From Saprospiraceae bacterium (GTDB lineage Bacteria; Bacteroidota; Bacteroidia; Chitinophagales; Saprospiraceae), in contig CATQHI010000010.1 of the NCBI GenBank assembly GCA_958295895.1, positions 1-64,000 of the forward strand: a stretch of DNA of 64,000 nucleotides, in the 5' to 3' direction. This document shows positions 16,892 to 24,563 of this stretch, in pieces. Within the stretch, counting starts at the first letter, position 1, and every line of letters begins with the position of its first letter. The translations under genes and the position numbers were made by a program. The notes under the pieces were generated by a model. It did no database searches and was not told where the DNA came from. It saw only the letters and a program-made list of their open reading frames with translations.

Positions 16892-17578
16892 TTACACCTC
16901 CTTATCGATGTTCCCGGTAGCGGCCTCGTCCTCCCCCTCGTTGGCGGTGGCCAGGGCCTCACCGGCGGCTTCGGCGCTATCGGCCTCGGCTTTGGCCTCA
17001 CCGGCCACGTCGGCGGCGGCGGCAACTGAAGCCGGGGTACTACCCTCTGCTTCGGCGCGGGCGGCATCCAGCGCACTGGTGGCCGAGGGTGGCGTCGTGT
17101 CTTCGGTCGTAGCTACCGTAGTGTCGTCTTCGGCAGCGGCGGGCGCTGGCTCCGGTGCGGGCGGCGGCGGGGGGGTACCGGAAACCTGGGCGCGGAATTC
17201 GGCCTCTTTTTGTTCCTGGGCGGCGCGGCGCTCGGCCATGGTGCCTTCCTTTTCGGCGATCCAGTCCTCGAACTTGCTGTCGGCCTCCTCCTGGGTCAGG
17301 GCCCCCTTAGCCACCCCGCGCTGGAGGTGCTTGCGGTAGAGTACTCCCTTGAACCGGAGGATTGCGCGTACGGTGTCCGTGGGTTGGGCGCCCTTCATCA
17401 GCCAGTCGTAGGCCGATTCGCGGTCAAGCTCGATGGTGGCCGGTACGGTCATGGGGTTGTAGGTACCGATCTTCTGGATAAACTTACCGTCGCGGGGAGC
17501 CCGGGCGTCGGCGATGACGATGTGGTAGAACGGGCGCTTACGGCGGCCCTTACGCTGAAGTCGAATTTTAACTGGCAT
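16892..17578 (-). CDS. rpsP: 30S ribosomal protein S16 with long C-terminal extension
   Basis: Ribosomal protein S16. Residues 1-80 carry the conserved domain (VKIRLQRKGRRKRPFYHIV, then APRDGKFIQKIGTYNP and DWLMKGAQPTDTVR). Residues 80-125 form a charged helix, and 125-228 are low-complexity Ala/Glu/Pro/Thr with no recognisable fold. Typical S16 is 80-90 aa; extended forms are common in Bacteroidota, but 228 aa is long. Preceded by an exact -7 element and a leader of about 60 nt, which leaves room for autoregulation. Identification is secure; the role of the tail is unknown. Confidence 0.95.
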   Translation of the reverse strand: MPVKIRLQRKGRRKRPFYHIVIADARAPRDGKFIQKIGTYNPMTVPATIELDRESAYDWLMKGAQPTDTVRAILRFKGVLYRKHLQRGVAKGALTQEEADSKFEDWIAEKEGTMAERRAAQEQKEAEFRAQVSGTPPPPPAPEPAPAAAEDDTTVATTEDTTPPSATSALDAARAEAEGSTPASVAAAADVAGEAKAEADSAEAAGEALATANEGEDEAATGNIDKEV

Positions 17579-17647
17579 GGTGACAACTGTCGTTAGTTAG
17601 TAATACCGACCTACTCCCGCCAGGGGGCAGCCGGTTTTGCCGGGGCG

Positions 17648-17655
17648 CAAAGGTA
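17648..17655 (-). promoter_or_regulatory. -7 element for rpsP
   Basis: Minus strand reads TACCTTTG. Start of transcription is predicted near 17641-17644, about 63 nt upstream of the S16 ATG. Confidence 0.6.
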
Positions 17656-17707
17656 GGCAATTTCTGCCGGCTTTGGTGTACCTTGTGCGAGAAGTTTCCC
17701 GCCGTTC

Positions 17708-19105
17708 ATGCTCCATCTTCTGCTTGCCGATTACGCCCTCTTCGTGGGCCGCTTTCACCCCCTGGTAGTACATCTGCCCATTGGCTTTCTACTCCTGGCC
17801 GTGGTGCTCGAGCTGTGGCCCGGCGACCGGGTGCGGCCGGCAATTAAGGTGGCCTGGGTGCTGGGAGCCGCCTCCGCCGTGGGTGCTGCCCTGGCCGGCT
17901 GGCTGCTCGCATCGGGAGGGGGCTACGGCGGCGAGACGCTCTTCTGGCACCGCTGGGCGGGCGTGGCTGTAGCCGCGCTGGCGGTCGGTGGCGTGCTCCT
18001 CCAGTCACGCGGCGGCATCACCACCAAGGTATACGGCCTGATGACGGCCGCTGCCCTCACGCTAGCCGGGCACCAGGGGGGCAACCTGACCCACGGAGAG
18101 GAGTATCTTTTCCAGTACGCCCCGCCCCTGGTGCAGCGCATCAGTGGTCACACCCCGGATAGTATGCTTGTTACTGACTGGTCAGTCCGCAATACGGATA
18201 GTATCGCCGTCTACGCGGAATTCCTGCGCCCGGTGATCGACGATAAGTGCGTGCGCTGCCACAATAGCGAGAAGCAAAACGGGGGGCTACGGATGGATAG
18301 CACCCACTATTTACTGAAAGGCGGTGAATCCGGCCCGCTCTTCGTAGCCGGCAACGCCATCGCCAGCCGCTGGCACAACCGCGTGACCCTACCCACCCAG
18401 AACGTTAAGGCAATGCCCCCGCAGGGCGAGCGCATGACCTTCGCCGAGGTACGCCTGCTCGAATATTGGTTGAACGAGGGAGCGGACACCAGCTACGTCT
18501 TCCAACTCGACGAGGTACCGGAGGATATCAAGGCCCTACTCCAGCGCGATTATGCGTTGGACCTGCGGCCCCGCCTGTTTGTGGAGACGATGCGCGGTGC
18601 GATGTTGAACGATGAGACGCGGCAGGGACTCCATTCCCTCAACTGGTCGGTCACCGATCTGGTACCCGGAGGCCCCGCCCTGGAAGTGAAGCCCCAGCCC
18701 GGCAAATCAGTCGACGCCAATGCCCTGCGCGAGCTGGCCGCCGCGGCACCCGACCAGCTTACCTATCTAGGACTGGATAATCAGGAACTACCGGCCGAGG
18801 CCCTCCTACAGGTAGCGGAATTCAAACACCTCAACCGACTCCGCCTGAACGGTACGGCGGTAGATAGTACCGTACTTCGCTCCCTCACCGGCCTGCAGCA
18901 CCTCGAATCCCTGAATCTCTACAACACGAAAGTCGGAGACGAAGTATTCAATTACCTTACGCAAATGCCCGCCCTACGCCGGGTGTACCTGTGGCAGACC
19001 GCAGTCACCCCTGCCGCCGTTGCCGCCTACGCCGAGGCCCACCCCCAGGTCATGGTCGATACCGGTGCCACGCTCCAACCCGCCGAACAAGACGCTAAAA
19101 AATGA
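17708..19105 (+). CDS. Membrane cytochrome c / leucine-rich-repeat protein (DUF2231 + PSCyt1-like)
   Basis: A 465-aa protein with three parts. Residues 1-140: four hydrophobic helices of DUF2231 type, starting HPLVVHLPIGFLLLAVVLE. Residues about 165-270: a planctomycete-type cytochrome c domain with the haem motif CVRCH, then GGLRMDS, and a distal methionine candidate in AMPPQGERMT. Residues about 330-455: leucine-rich repeats (YLGLDNQ, NRLRLNG, ESLNLYN). The haem and LRR parts should face the periplasm. Such proteins accompany extracytoplasmic oxidoreductases or carbohydrate-handling proteins. It overlaps the next gene by four bases (ATGA), so they are probably made together. Confidence 0.8.
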   Translation: MLHLLLADYALFVGRFHPLVVHLPIGFLLLAVVLELWPGDRVRPAIKVAWVLGAASAVGAALAGWLLASGGGYGGETLFWHRWAGVAVAALAVGGVLLQSRGGITTKVYGLMTAAALTLAGHQGGNLTHGEEYLFQYAPPLVQRISGHTPDSMLVTDWSVRNTDSIAVYAEFLRPVIDDKCVRCHNSEKQNGGLRMDSTHYLLKGGESGPLFVAGNAIASRWHNRVTLPTQNVKAMPPQGERMTFAEVRLLEYWLNEGADTSYVFQLDEVPEDIKALLQRDYALDLRPRLFVETMRGAMLNDETRQGLHSLNWSVTDLVPGGPALEVKPQPGKSVDANALRELAAAAPDQLTYLGLDNQELPAEALLQVAEFKHLNRLRLNGTAVDSTVLRSLTGLQHLESLNLYNTKVGDEVFNYLTQMPALRRVYLWQTAVTPAAVAAYAEAHPQVMVDTGATLQPAEQDAKK

Positions 19106-20112
19106 CGCCCGCTTCCTCCCGCCGCACCTTCATCAAGCAGTCCGCCACACTGGGCATGGGCCTGGCCCTACCCCTGAATTCCCCCTCCATGTCCAAAACG
19201 CTCGTCGGTCACGGCACCTTCATCTACCAGGCGGACGCTAAGTGGGGCAATCTCGACCCCCAGAAGCACCCGCTGCAGCACTGCCACGAGATGGTGCTCG
19301 ATAGTCGCGGTCGCCTGGTGTGCTCCTCCGTTTCCAATCAGCACGACGTACTGGTGTACAATAAAGATGGTAAACTGCTGAAGGCCTGGGCCCACGAGCT
19401 GCCCGAGCCCCACGGCCTAAGTAAGGCCGGCGAGGGAGAGGACCAGACGTTCTGGATCACCGACTGCACCGACGGGCGGGTGATCAATCTGGACCTGGAC
19501 GGACGCATCATCCGCGAGCTGGATGCTCCCCCGACCGAGCTACTGGATGGCAAGCCCTACAAACCGACCGAAACCACCGTTGCCGGTAACGGGGATATCT
19601 ACGTTACCGATGGCTACGGGAGCAACAAAATCTTTCGCTACGATAGCAAGGGCAGGTTGCAGCACAGTTTTGGAGGCAGCGAATTCTTTGACTGTAGTCA
19701 TGGTATCGTCCTGGACGAGCGGACGGCCCAACCTACCCTGCTCATCACCAGCCGGGGGGCCAACGAGTTTCAGCGGTGGAGCCTGGACGGTAAACAACTG
19801 GACGTGCACCGGCTGCCCGGTCTGTCGATCTGCCGGCCGGTGATCGACGGGGAAGAGACCTACTTTGCCGTGATTGTAACCAAAAGCTGGTGGGCCTACG
19901 ACGGGATGGTGGCCGTGCTCGACCGGAACATGAAGGTGGTATCTCTGCCGGGGGGCAGTGCGCCGATGGACCAGTCGGACTTCACGGGAGTGAAATACGA
20001 CAACCGCACCTTTCTTAACCCCCACGACGTTTGCCTGGACGAGGACAAGAACCTTTACGTGCCCCAGTGGTACAGCGGCCGCACCTACCCCCTGCGGCTG
20101 CGCCGCGTGTGA
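19102..20112 (+). CDS. Tat-exported NHL/six-bladed beta-propeller protein
   Basis: A 336-aa protein with a twin-arginine signal SRRTFIKQSATLGMGLALPL at residues 4-23, so it is exported folded. The remainder shows repeated NHL/SMP-30-like blades (GNGDIYVTDGYGSNKIFRYD; FLNPHDVCLDEDKNLYVPQW). NHL propellers of this kind can be lyases or binding proteins; no catalytic set is clear. Translation is coupled to the cytochrome/LRR gene upstream, implying a common periplasmic complex or pathway. A Tat signal without a visible cofactor motif is notable. Confidence 0.8.
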   Translation: MTPASSRRTFIKQSATLGMGLALPLNSPSMSKTLVGHGTFIYQADAKWGNLDPQKHPLQHCHEMVLDSRGRLVCSSVSNQHDVLVYNKDGKLLKAWAHELPEPHGLSKAGEGEDQTFWITDCTDGRVINLDLDGRIIRELDAPPTELLDGKPYKPTETTVAGNGDIYVTDGYGSNKIFRYDSKGRLQHSFGGSEFFDCSHGIVLDERTAQPTLLITSRGANEFQRWSLDGKQLDVHRLPGLSICRPVIDGEETYFAVIVTKSWWAYDGMVAVLDRNMKVVSLPGGSAPMDQSDFTGVKYDNRTFLNPHDVCLDEDKNLYVPQWYSGRTYPLRLRRV

Positions 20113-20198
20113 GCTCCCGGGCTAGAAGATAGCCGAATTTGGGGGAAACATCGCGGCGGGTGCTATGTTAGCGCCTTAAACCAAGCAACTACCGCCGC

Positions 20199-20864
20199 AT
20201 GAAATTCTTTATCGATACCGCCAACCTCGACGACATCCGCGAGGCCGAAAGCCTCGGCATCCTCGACGGGGTAACCACCAATCCTAGTCTGATGGCCAAA
20301 GAGAGCATCAGTGGGGAGGAAAACGTGCGCGAGCACTACCGGACGATCTGCGAAATCACCGACGGCGACGTAAGTGCCGAGGTAATCTCCGTAGACCTGG
20401 AAGGGATGAAGCGCGAGGCCAGCGAACTGGTCAAAATCGCAGACAATATCGTAGTCAAGATACCCATGATCCGCGAGGGCGTCAAGGCCCTGGCCTGGTG
20501 CCGCGACCAGGGCATCCGTACCAACTGTACCCTCGTATTCAGCGCCGGTCAGGCGATCCTGGCCGCTAAGGCGGGTGCCACCTACGTAAGCCCCTTCATC
20601 GGCCGCATCGATGACATCGGCTGGGAGGGCATGAACCTGATCAGCGACATCGCTGAGATCTACGCCATTCAGGGATTCGAGACACAGATTTTAGCTGCCT
20701 CGATTCGCAACGGCGGCCATATCGTCGCTGCCGCCAAGGCCGGAGCCGACGTTGTCACCTGTCCCCTGAGCAGTTTTGAAAGCCTGTTTAAGCACCCGCT
20801 GACCGATATCGGACTTGAGAAGTTCCTTGCCGATCACAAGAAATCGCTCAGCGTCGTATCCTAA
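20199..20864 (+). CDS. Transaldolase / fructose-6-phosphate aldolase (small type)
   Basis: A 221-aa class I aldolase of the TalC/FSA subfamily, a TIM barrel. The N-terminal KFFIDTANLDDIREAE and GVTTNPSLMAKE are typical, and the Schiff-base Lys lies in NIVVKIPM. C-terminal SLFKHPLTDIGLEKFL matches the family. It acts in the non-oxidative pentose-phosphate pathway; transaldolase versus F6P aldolase activity cannot be decided by eye. A strong terminator follows the gene. Confidence 0.93.
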   Translation: MKFFIDTANLDDIREAESLGILDGVTTNPSLMAKESISGEENVREHYRTICEITDGDVSAEVISVDLEGMKREASELVKIADNIVVKIPMIREGVKALAWCRDQGIRTNCTLVFSAGQAILAAKAGATYVSPFIGRIDDIGWEGMNLISDIAEIYAIQGFETQILAASIRNGGHIVAAAKAGADVVTCPLSSFESLFKHPLTDIGLEKFLADHKKSLSVVS

Positions 20865-20872
20865 TCCACTCG

Positions 20873-20911
20873 CCGCCCGGGGCCCGCACGCCGCGCCCCG
20901 GGCGGTATTTT
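20873..20911 (+). terminator. Intrinsic terminator after transaldolase gene
   Basis: Perfect 11-bp stem CCGCCCGGGGC (20873-20883) with GCCCCGGGCGG (20895-20905), 11-nt loop, followed by TATTTT. Confidence 0.85.
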
Positions 20912-20948
20912 CCCTTGCCCCTACCCTACCCCCACACCCTTAGCGCGC

Positions 20949-21302
20949 ATGAGTAAGCCCCGTGTCATTAAGAACTATGACAAGCTCGACGACGAGCTAC
21001 TCGAACAGATCAAACTCAACTACCCCAATGGCTTTGAGCGCCACCTAATCCGCTTCACCGACGTGAACGGCAAGATTGCCAGCGCCCTGCCCTTCGAAAC
21101 CGAGGAGAAGTATTACCTCATTCGGATGACGAAGTCCGAGGCCCAGTTGATCATCGAGGAGGACGATGACTACGATGACGACGGCATCCTGACCGATGAG
21201 GCCCGGGAGGAGTACGAGGACAAGTTTGACGAGGATATCGAAGAGGCGGACATTGACCTCGACGAACTGTCCGAAGAGGACGTGGACCGCGACGAAGACT
21301 AG
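20949..21302 (+). CDS. Conserved acidic protein, unknown function
   Basis: A 117-aa protein of a type I associate with conserved Bacteroidota hypothetical proteins. The N-terminal 75 residues look folded (NYPNGFERHLIRFTDVNGK; FETEEKYYLIRMTKSEAQ), and the last 40 are almost all Asp/Glu (pI very low), which could mimic nucleic acid or bind basic partners. Homologues are sometimes labelled DNA primase, but nothing in the sequence supports primase activity. Confidence 0.75.
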   Translation: MSKPRVIKNYDKLDDELLEQIKLNYPNGFERHLIRFTDVNGKIASALPFETEEKYYLIRMTKSEAQLIIEEDDDYDDDGILTDEAREEYEDKFDEDIEEADIDLDELSEEDVDRDED

Positions 21303-21307
21303 CGTCC

Positions 21308-21315
21308 TACCTTTG
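21308..21315 (+). promoter_or_regulatory. -7 element for the glycosyltransferase gene
   Basis: Exact TACCTTTG just after the stop of the acidic protein gene. Transcription should start near 21319-21322, which rules out any start codon upstream of that point for mRNA made here. Confidence 0.55.
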
Positions 21316-21333
21316 CGGACTCAAGGCCTGCCG

Positions 21334-22899
21334 TTGCGTCCCCACCAAATTTTCAGTCTGCTTCTATTTGCTACCTACTTCTTGGTGGGCTGGCTCATCG
21401 TGGACGATTATGGCGTGACCTACGATGAGGCGGTGCAGCGCCGACAGGGACACGTAGCGGTAGCCTACATCGCCGACCAACTAGGCATCAACCACCCGCC
21501 ACTGGCCACGGAGGGGCGCTCGTTTTCCGAGTACGGCATGCTGTTTCAGATGATCGCTACCGTGGCCGAAGTCGAGCTTGGGGCCATGGATGATGCCTAC
21601 CGCTTTTACCGCATCAGGCACGTGTTGGGGTACCTGCTCTTCGGCCTGGCCCTCATTTTTTTCTACCGCACCCTACGTATTCGCTGGCCGACGCAGCATT
21701 GGTACCCCTTGCTGGGTACGCTCCTGCTAGTACTCACTCCGCGCATCTTTGCCCACGCGTTTTTCAATCCCAAGGACCACGTACTGCTGGTATCCTACGT
21801 TATCGCTTCTTATACCCTGGCCCGTTTTCTCCAGCGGCGTACCTACGGGGCGCTGGCCTGGCATGTGCTGGCTAGTGCCCTAGCCCTTAACACGCGGTTT
21901 CCTGCCCTGACGCTGGTGGGGGGCACGGTGGCCATCTTGCTGTGGGAGCAACTCTTCGCCCGGCCGGGCAACTTTCGCAGGCTGCTACAGATCGCCCTTT
22001 ACCTACCGACCACGTTCTTGCTCATGTTGCCTTTCTTTCCCTACCTGTGGGTGGATACCGGCAGCCGGCTCACCGGGGCCATCGCCCACATGGGTTCCTA
22101 TACCTGGGATAGTACAAACCTTCTCTTCGGAGACCACCTAAGGGCCACCGAGCTCCCCTTTTACTACATCCCTGCCTGGATCCTCATCACTACCCCCATT
22201 GGCTACCTCCTTTTTATGCTGACCGGTGTGTACCGGACCATTCGCCAGAGCCTGCTAGGCCTGCGTCGGCTCCAACTCTGGCAGGACTTCGGTAGCCAAC
22301 TGGATTTCGTACAGCTCGGACTTTCGATCGGCCCTATCATCGTGATTATCGTCCTGCACTCCACCGTTTATAATGGGTGGCGGCATCTACACTTCGTGTA
22401 CCCCGGGTTGGTTTTCCTGGCCATTACCGGCTACGATTACGCGTGTAGCTATTTCGCACGGGCGGCGCCCCTGGTACTCGGCCTCGCGCTGACCGTCACG
22501 CTGATCAATATGGTGCGCATGCACCCCCTTCAGCAGGTCTACTTCAACTACTTCATCCACGGACAGCTCACGGCCCGCTTCGACATGGACTACTGGGGGG
22601 CCGGCTACCGGGAAGCTTTGGTACAGTTGGCCGAGCAAGTTCCGGAGGGGCAAACCGTGCGCGTCAAGTGCCAGAACTGGCCCTGCGTCGATAATATCCG
22701 TGCCCTACCCCCCGCCGCCCGGGGTAAGATTGTGGCCGAAAGCGAGTGGGGGAAAGCCGACTACGTGGCCACTAACTTTTACTGGCCCCAGGAGTCAGTC
22801 GACGTGCGCAACCGCTCCGGCATCTTCGCCCACCCCGCCGTAGAACTGACCCCGCGTGGTGATCTGGTGGTGGGTATTTACCACAATCGCTCGGACTGA
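21334..22899 (+). CDS. GT39/ArnT-like membrane glycosyltransferase
   Basis: An integral membrane protein of about 521 aa with roughly 11-12 hydrophobic helices. The first extracytoplasmic loop carries DDYGVTYDEAVQRR, the acidic pair expected for the catalytic Asp/Glu of GT-C (GT39/GT83) enzymes that use polyprenyl-phosphate sugars. The open frame begins at 21196, inside the preceding gene, but the promoter element argues for a start at the TTG at 21334 (or CTG 21328), directly ahead of the first helix; no ATG is available. Probable role: glycosylating lipid A, wall polymer or protein. The acceptor is unknown. Confidence 0.75.
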   Translation: MRPHQIFSLLLFATYFLVGWLIVDDYGVTYDEAVQRRQGHVAVAYIADQLGINHPPLATEGRSFSEYGMLFQMIATVAEVELGAMDDAYRFYRIRHVLGYLLFGLALIFFYRTLRIRWPTQHWYPLLGTLLLVLTPRIFAHAFFNPKDHVLLVSYVIASYTLARFLQRRTYGALAWHVLASALALNTRFPALTLVGGTVAILLWEQLFARPGNFRRLLQIALYLPTTFLLMLPFFPYLWVDTGSRLTGAIAHMGSYTWDSTNLLFGDHLRATELPFYYIPAWILITTPIGYLLFMLTGVYRTIRQSLLGLRRLQLWQDFGSQLDFVQLGLSIGPIIVIIVLHSTVYNGWRHLHFVYPGLVFLAITGYDYACSYFARAAPLVLGLALTVTLINMVRMHPLQQVYFNYFIHGQLTARFDMDYWGAGYREALVQLAEQVPEGQTVRVKCQNWPCVDNIRALPPAARGKIVAESEWGKADYVATNFYWPQESVDVRNRSGIFAHPAVELTPRGDLVVGIYHNRSD

Positions 22900-22900
22900 C

Positions 22901-23404
22901 ATGCGTATTGGACTGCTATCGGACACCCACTCCTACCTCGACCCCGCTATCCTGGAACACTTTCGGGACTGCGATGAAATCTGGCACGCGGGGGACGTAG
23001 GGGATGCCGCTGTGCTCGACACCCTGGAGGCGGCCAGGCCTCTGCGTGCGGTTTACGGTAATATCGACGATGCCACCGTACGCCGGCGCCTTCCCCTTAA
23101 CCAGCACTTTACCGTCGCGGACCTACCCGTACTCATCACTCACATCGGGGGCTACCCCGGTCACTATACGCCACGGGTGCGCGGGTTGCTGGATGAGCTA
23201 CGCCCCAAGCTATACATCTGCGGGCACAGCCATATCCTGAAGGTCATGATGGATAAGCAGCGTGGTGTGTTGCATATTAATCCAGGTGCCTGTGGCCGCC
23301 ACGGCTTTCACCGCATGCGCACGGTAGTCCGCTTCACAGTTGAGCGGGGGCGCGTGGAAAACCTAGAGGTGATCGAACTGGGGCTAAGGGGAAAGATAGA
23401 CTGA
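22901..23404 (+). CDS. YfcE/MJ0936-type metallophosphoesterase
   Basis: A 167-aa calcineurin-like phosphodiesterase. All metal-binding motifs are present: LSDTHSYLD, HAGDVGD, YGNID, THIGGYPGHY and CGHSHI. The start was set at the ATG one base after the upstream stop; the longer frame (from 22856) lies inside the glycosyltransferase gene. Members hydrolyse cyclic or bis(p-nitrophenyl) phosphodiesters in vitro; natural substrate unknown. Probably co-transcribed with the glycosyltransferase gene. Confidence 0.9.
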   Translation: MRIGLLSDTHSYLDPAILEHFRDCDEIWHAGDVGDAAVLDTLEAARPLRAVYGNIDDATVRRRLPLNQHFTVADLPVLITHIGGYPGHYTPRVRGLLDELRPKLYICGHSHILKVMMDKQRGVLHINPGACGRHGFHRMRTVVRFTVERGRVENLEVIELGLRGKID

Positions 23405-23413
23405 GCGGTAACC

Positions 23414-24517
23414 TCAGGCCGTAGGCTCCGGCAGCTCCAGTCCCATGGCTTTGGCCCGGGCTTTCCAGCGCTCCCGGGCTAGACTTTGCATATCCTGGGT
23501 ACTATCCATCTCGTCCATAATTTCCAGCCCCAGGAGGGTTTCCATCGCATCTTCCATGGTCACCAGCCCCTCCATACCGCCAAATTCATCCACTACCATG
23601 GCGATGGGTTCCCGTCGTTCAAGCATCAGGTCAATAAGGCGGTGCAGGGAGGTATCCTGAGACATGGCCAGCAGCGGTCGGACCAGGCTAGCAATCGTTT
23701 CCTGATCCCGCTGCTCGATGATGGCCTTATACGCCATGTCTTTCAGCACGTAACCCTGGACCTGATCGCGCGTATCGCCGAAAACCGGGTAACGACTGAA
23801 AGGACTGTTATCGAATTTCTCGTAGAACTCCCGGATCGTCATGGTCGCTTTGGCTCCCACCACTACCGTGCGGGGGGTCATCACGTCGTGCACGGTCAGG
23901 GATTCGAAGTTGAGCAGGTTGCGCAGGATTCTACCCTCCTCTTCCTTGAGTCCACCACTTTCGGTCTGCGCCTCGGCCATAAGGGCGAATTCAGTACGGG
24001 TTAGCGAGGTGCTATGGGCGTCTCCGCCGCCGAGTATTTGATTGAGTTTATTTGAAATCCAGACGATACCCAGCACGCGGAAAATCTTCACGAGGATGTC
24101 GAGCGACTTCACCGTAAAGGGGGCTAGCTGCTTCCAGTACATCGCCCCGAGGTTCTTGGGGATGATTTCCGAAAAGATCAAGATCGCCAGCGTCATCACT
24201 ACGCTGACGAGCACCTCGTAGGACAGCTCGTAATTCACCAGCGGGAGCTGAATACCCCCCTCTCCGAAGGCCGCACCGGTACTTGCTCCCACCAGAATGG
24301 CACCCACGGTATGGGCGATCGTGTTGAGGGAAAGAATGGCTGTGAGTGGCTCATTGAGCTCGTTCTTGAACTGGCGTAGCAGCGCACCCATACGTCCACC
24401 TTCCTTTTCCTTTACCTGCACATAGCTCGGCGTGATGGATAACAGCACGGCCTCGAAGATCGAGCAGAGAAAACTAAAGGCAATCGAGAAAAGGGCAAAA
24501 AGTAGTAATGCGACCAT
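23414..24517 (-). CDS. CNNM/CorC-type transporter (DUF21 + CBS pair)
   Basis: A 367-aa inner-membrane protein. A DUF21 domain with about three to four helices (residues 1-185; motif FSEIIPKNLGAMYW) is followed by two CBS domains (about 205-325; DVMTPRTVVVGA and AMVVDEFGGMEGLVTMEDAMETLLG). The family moves or regulates Mg2+/Na+ or Co2+ and is often called hemolysin-like. The C-terminal CorC_HlyC domain of longer relatives is missing, consistent with a short form. Stands alone and converges on the phosphoesterase gene. Confidence 0.88.
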   Translation of the reverse strand: MVALLLFALFSIAFSFLCSIFEAVLLSITPSYVQVKEKEGGRMGALLRQFKNELNEPLTAILSLNTIAHTVGAILVGASTGAAFGEGGIQLPLVNYELSYEVLVSVVMTLAILIFSEIIPKNLGAMYWKQLAPFTVKSLDILVKIFRVLGIVWISNKLNQILGGGDAHSTSLTRTEFALMAEAQTESGGLKEEEGRILRNLLNFESLTVHDVMTPRTVVVGAKATMTIREFYEKFDNSPFSRYPVFGDTRDQVQGYVLKDMAYKAIIEQRDQETIASLVRPLLAMSQDTSLHRLIDLMLERREPIAMVVDEFGGMEGLVTMEDAMETLLGLEIMDEMDSTQDMQSLARERWKARAKAMGLELPEPTA

Positions 24518-24563
24518 GGATCCATCGGCGGGTTATTGCTGCTAGAAGGCAACGCCCCCCGCT

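Noticed and set aside
21196-21333. Upstream extension of the glycosyltransferase frame back into the acidic-protein gene (46 more codons).
   Set aside because: An exact -7 promoter element lies inside this stretch, the extra residues are Arg/Thr-rich shadow of an acidic gene, and the first transmembrane helix starts right after 21334.
23486-24004. A 172-codon frame antisense to the CNNM/CBS gene.
   Set aside because: The minus-strand product carries conserved DUF21 and CBS motifs; the plus frame is His/Gln-rich without family features.
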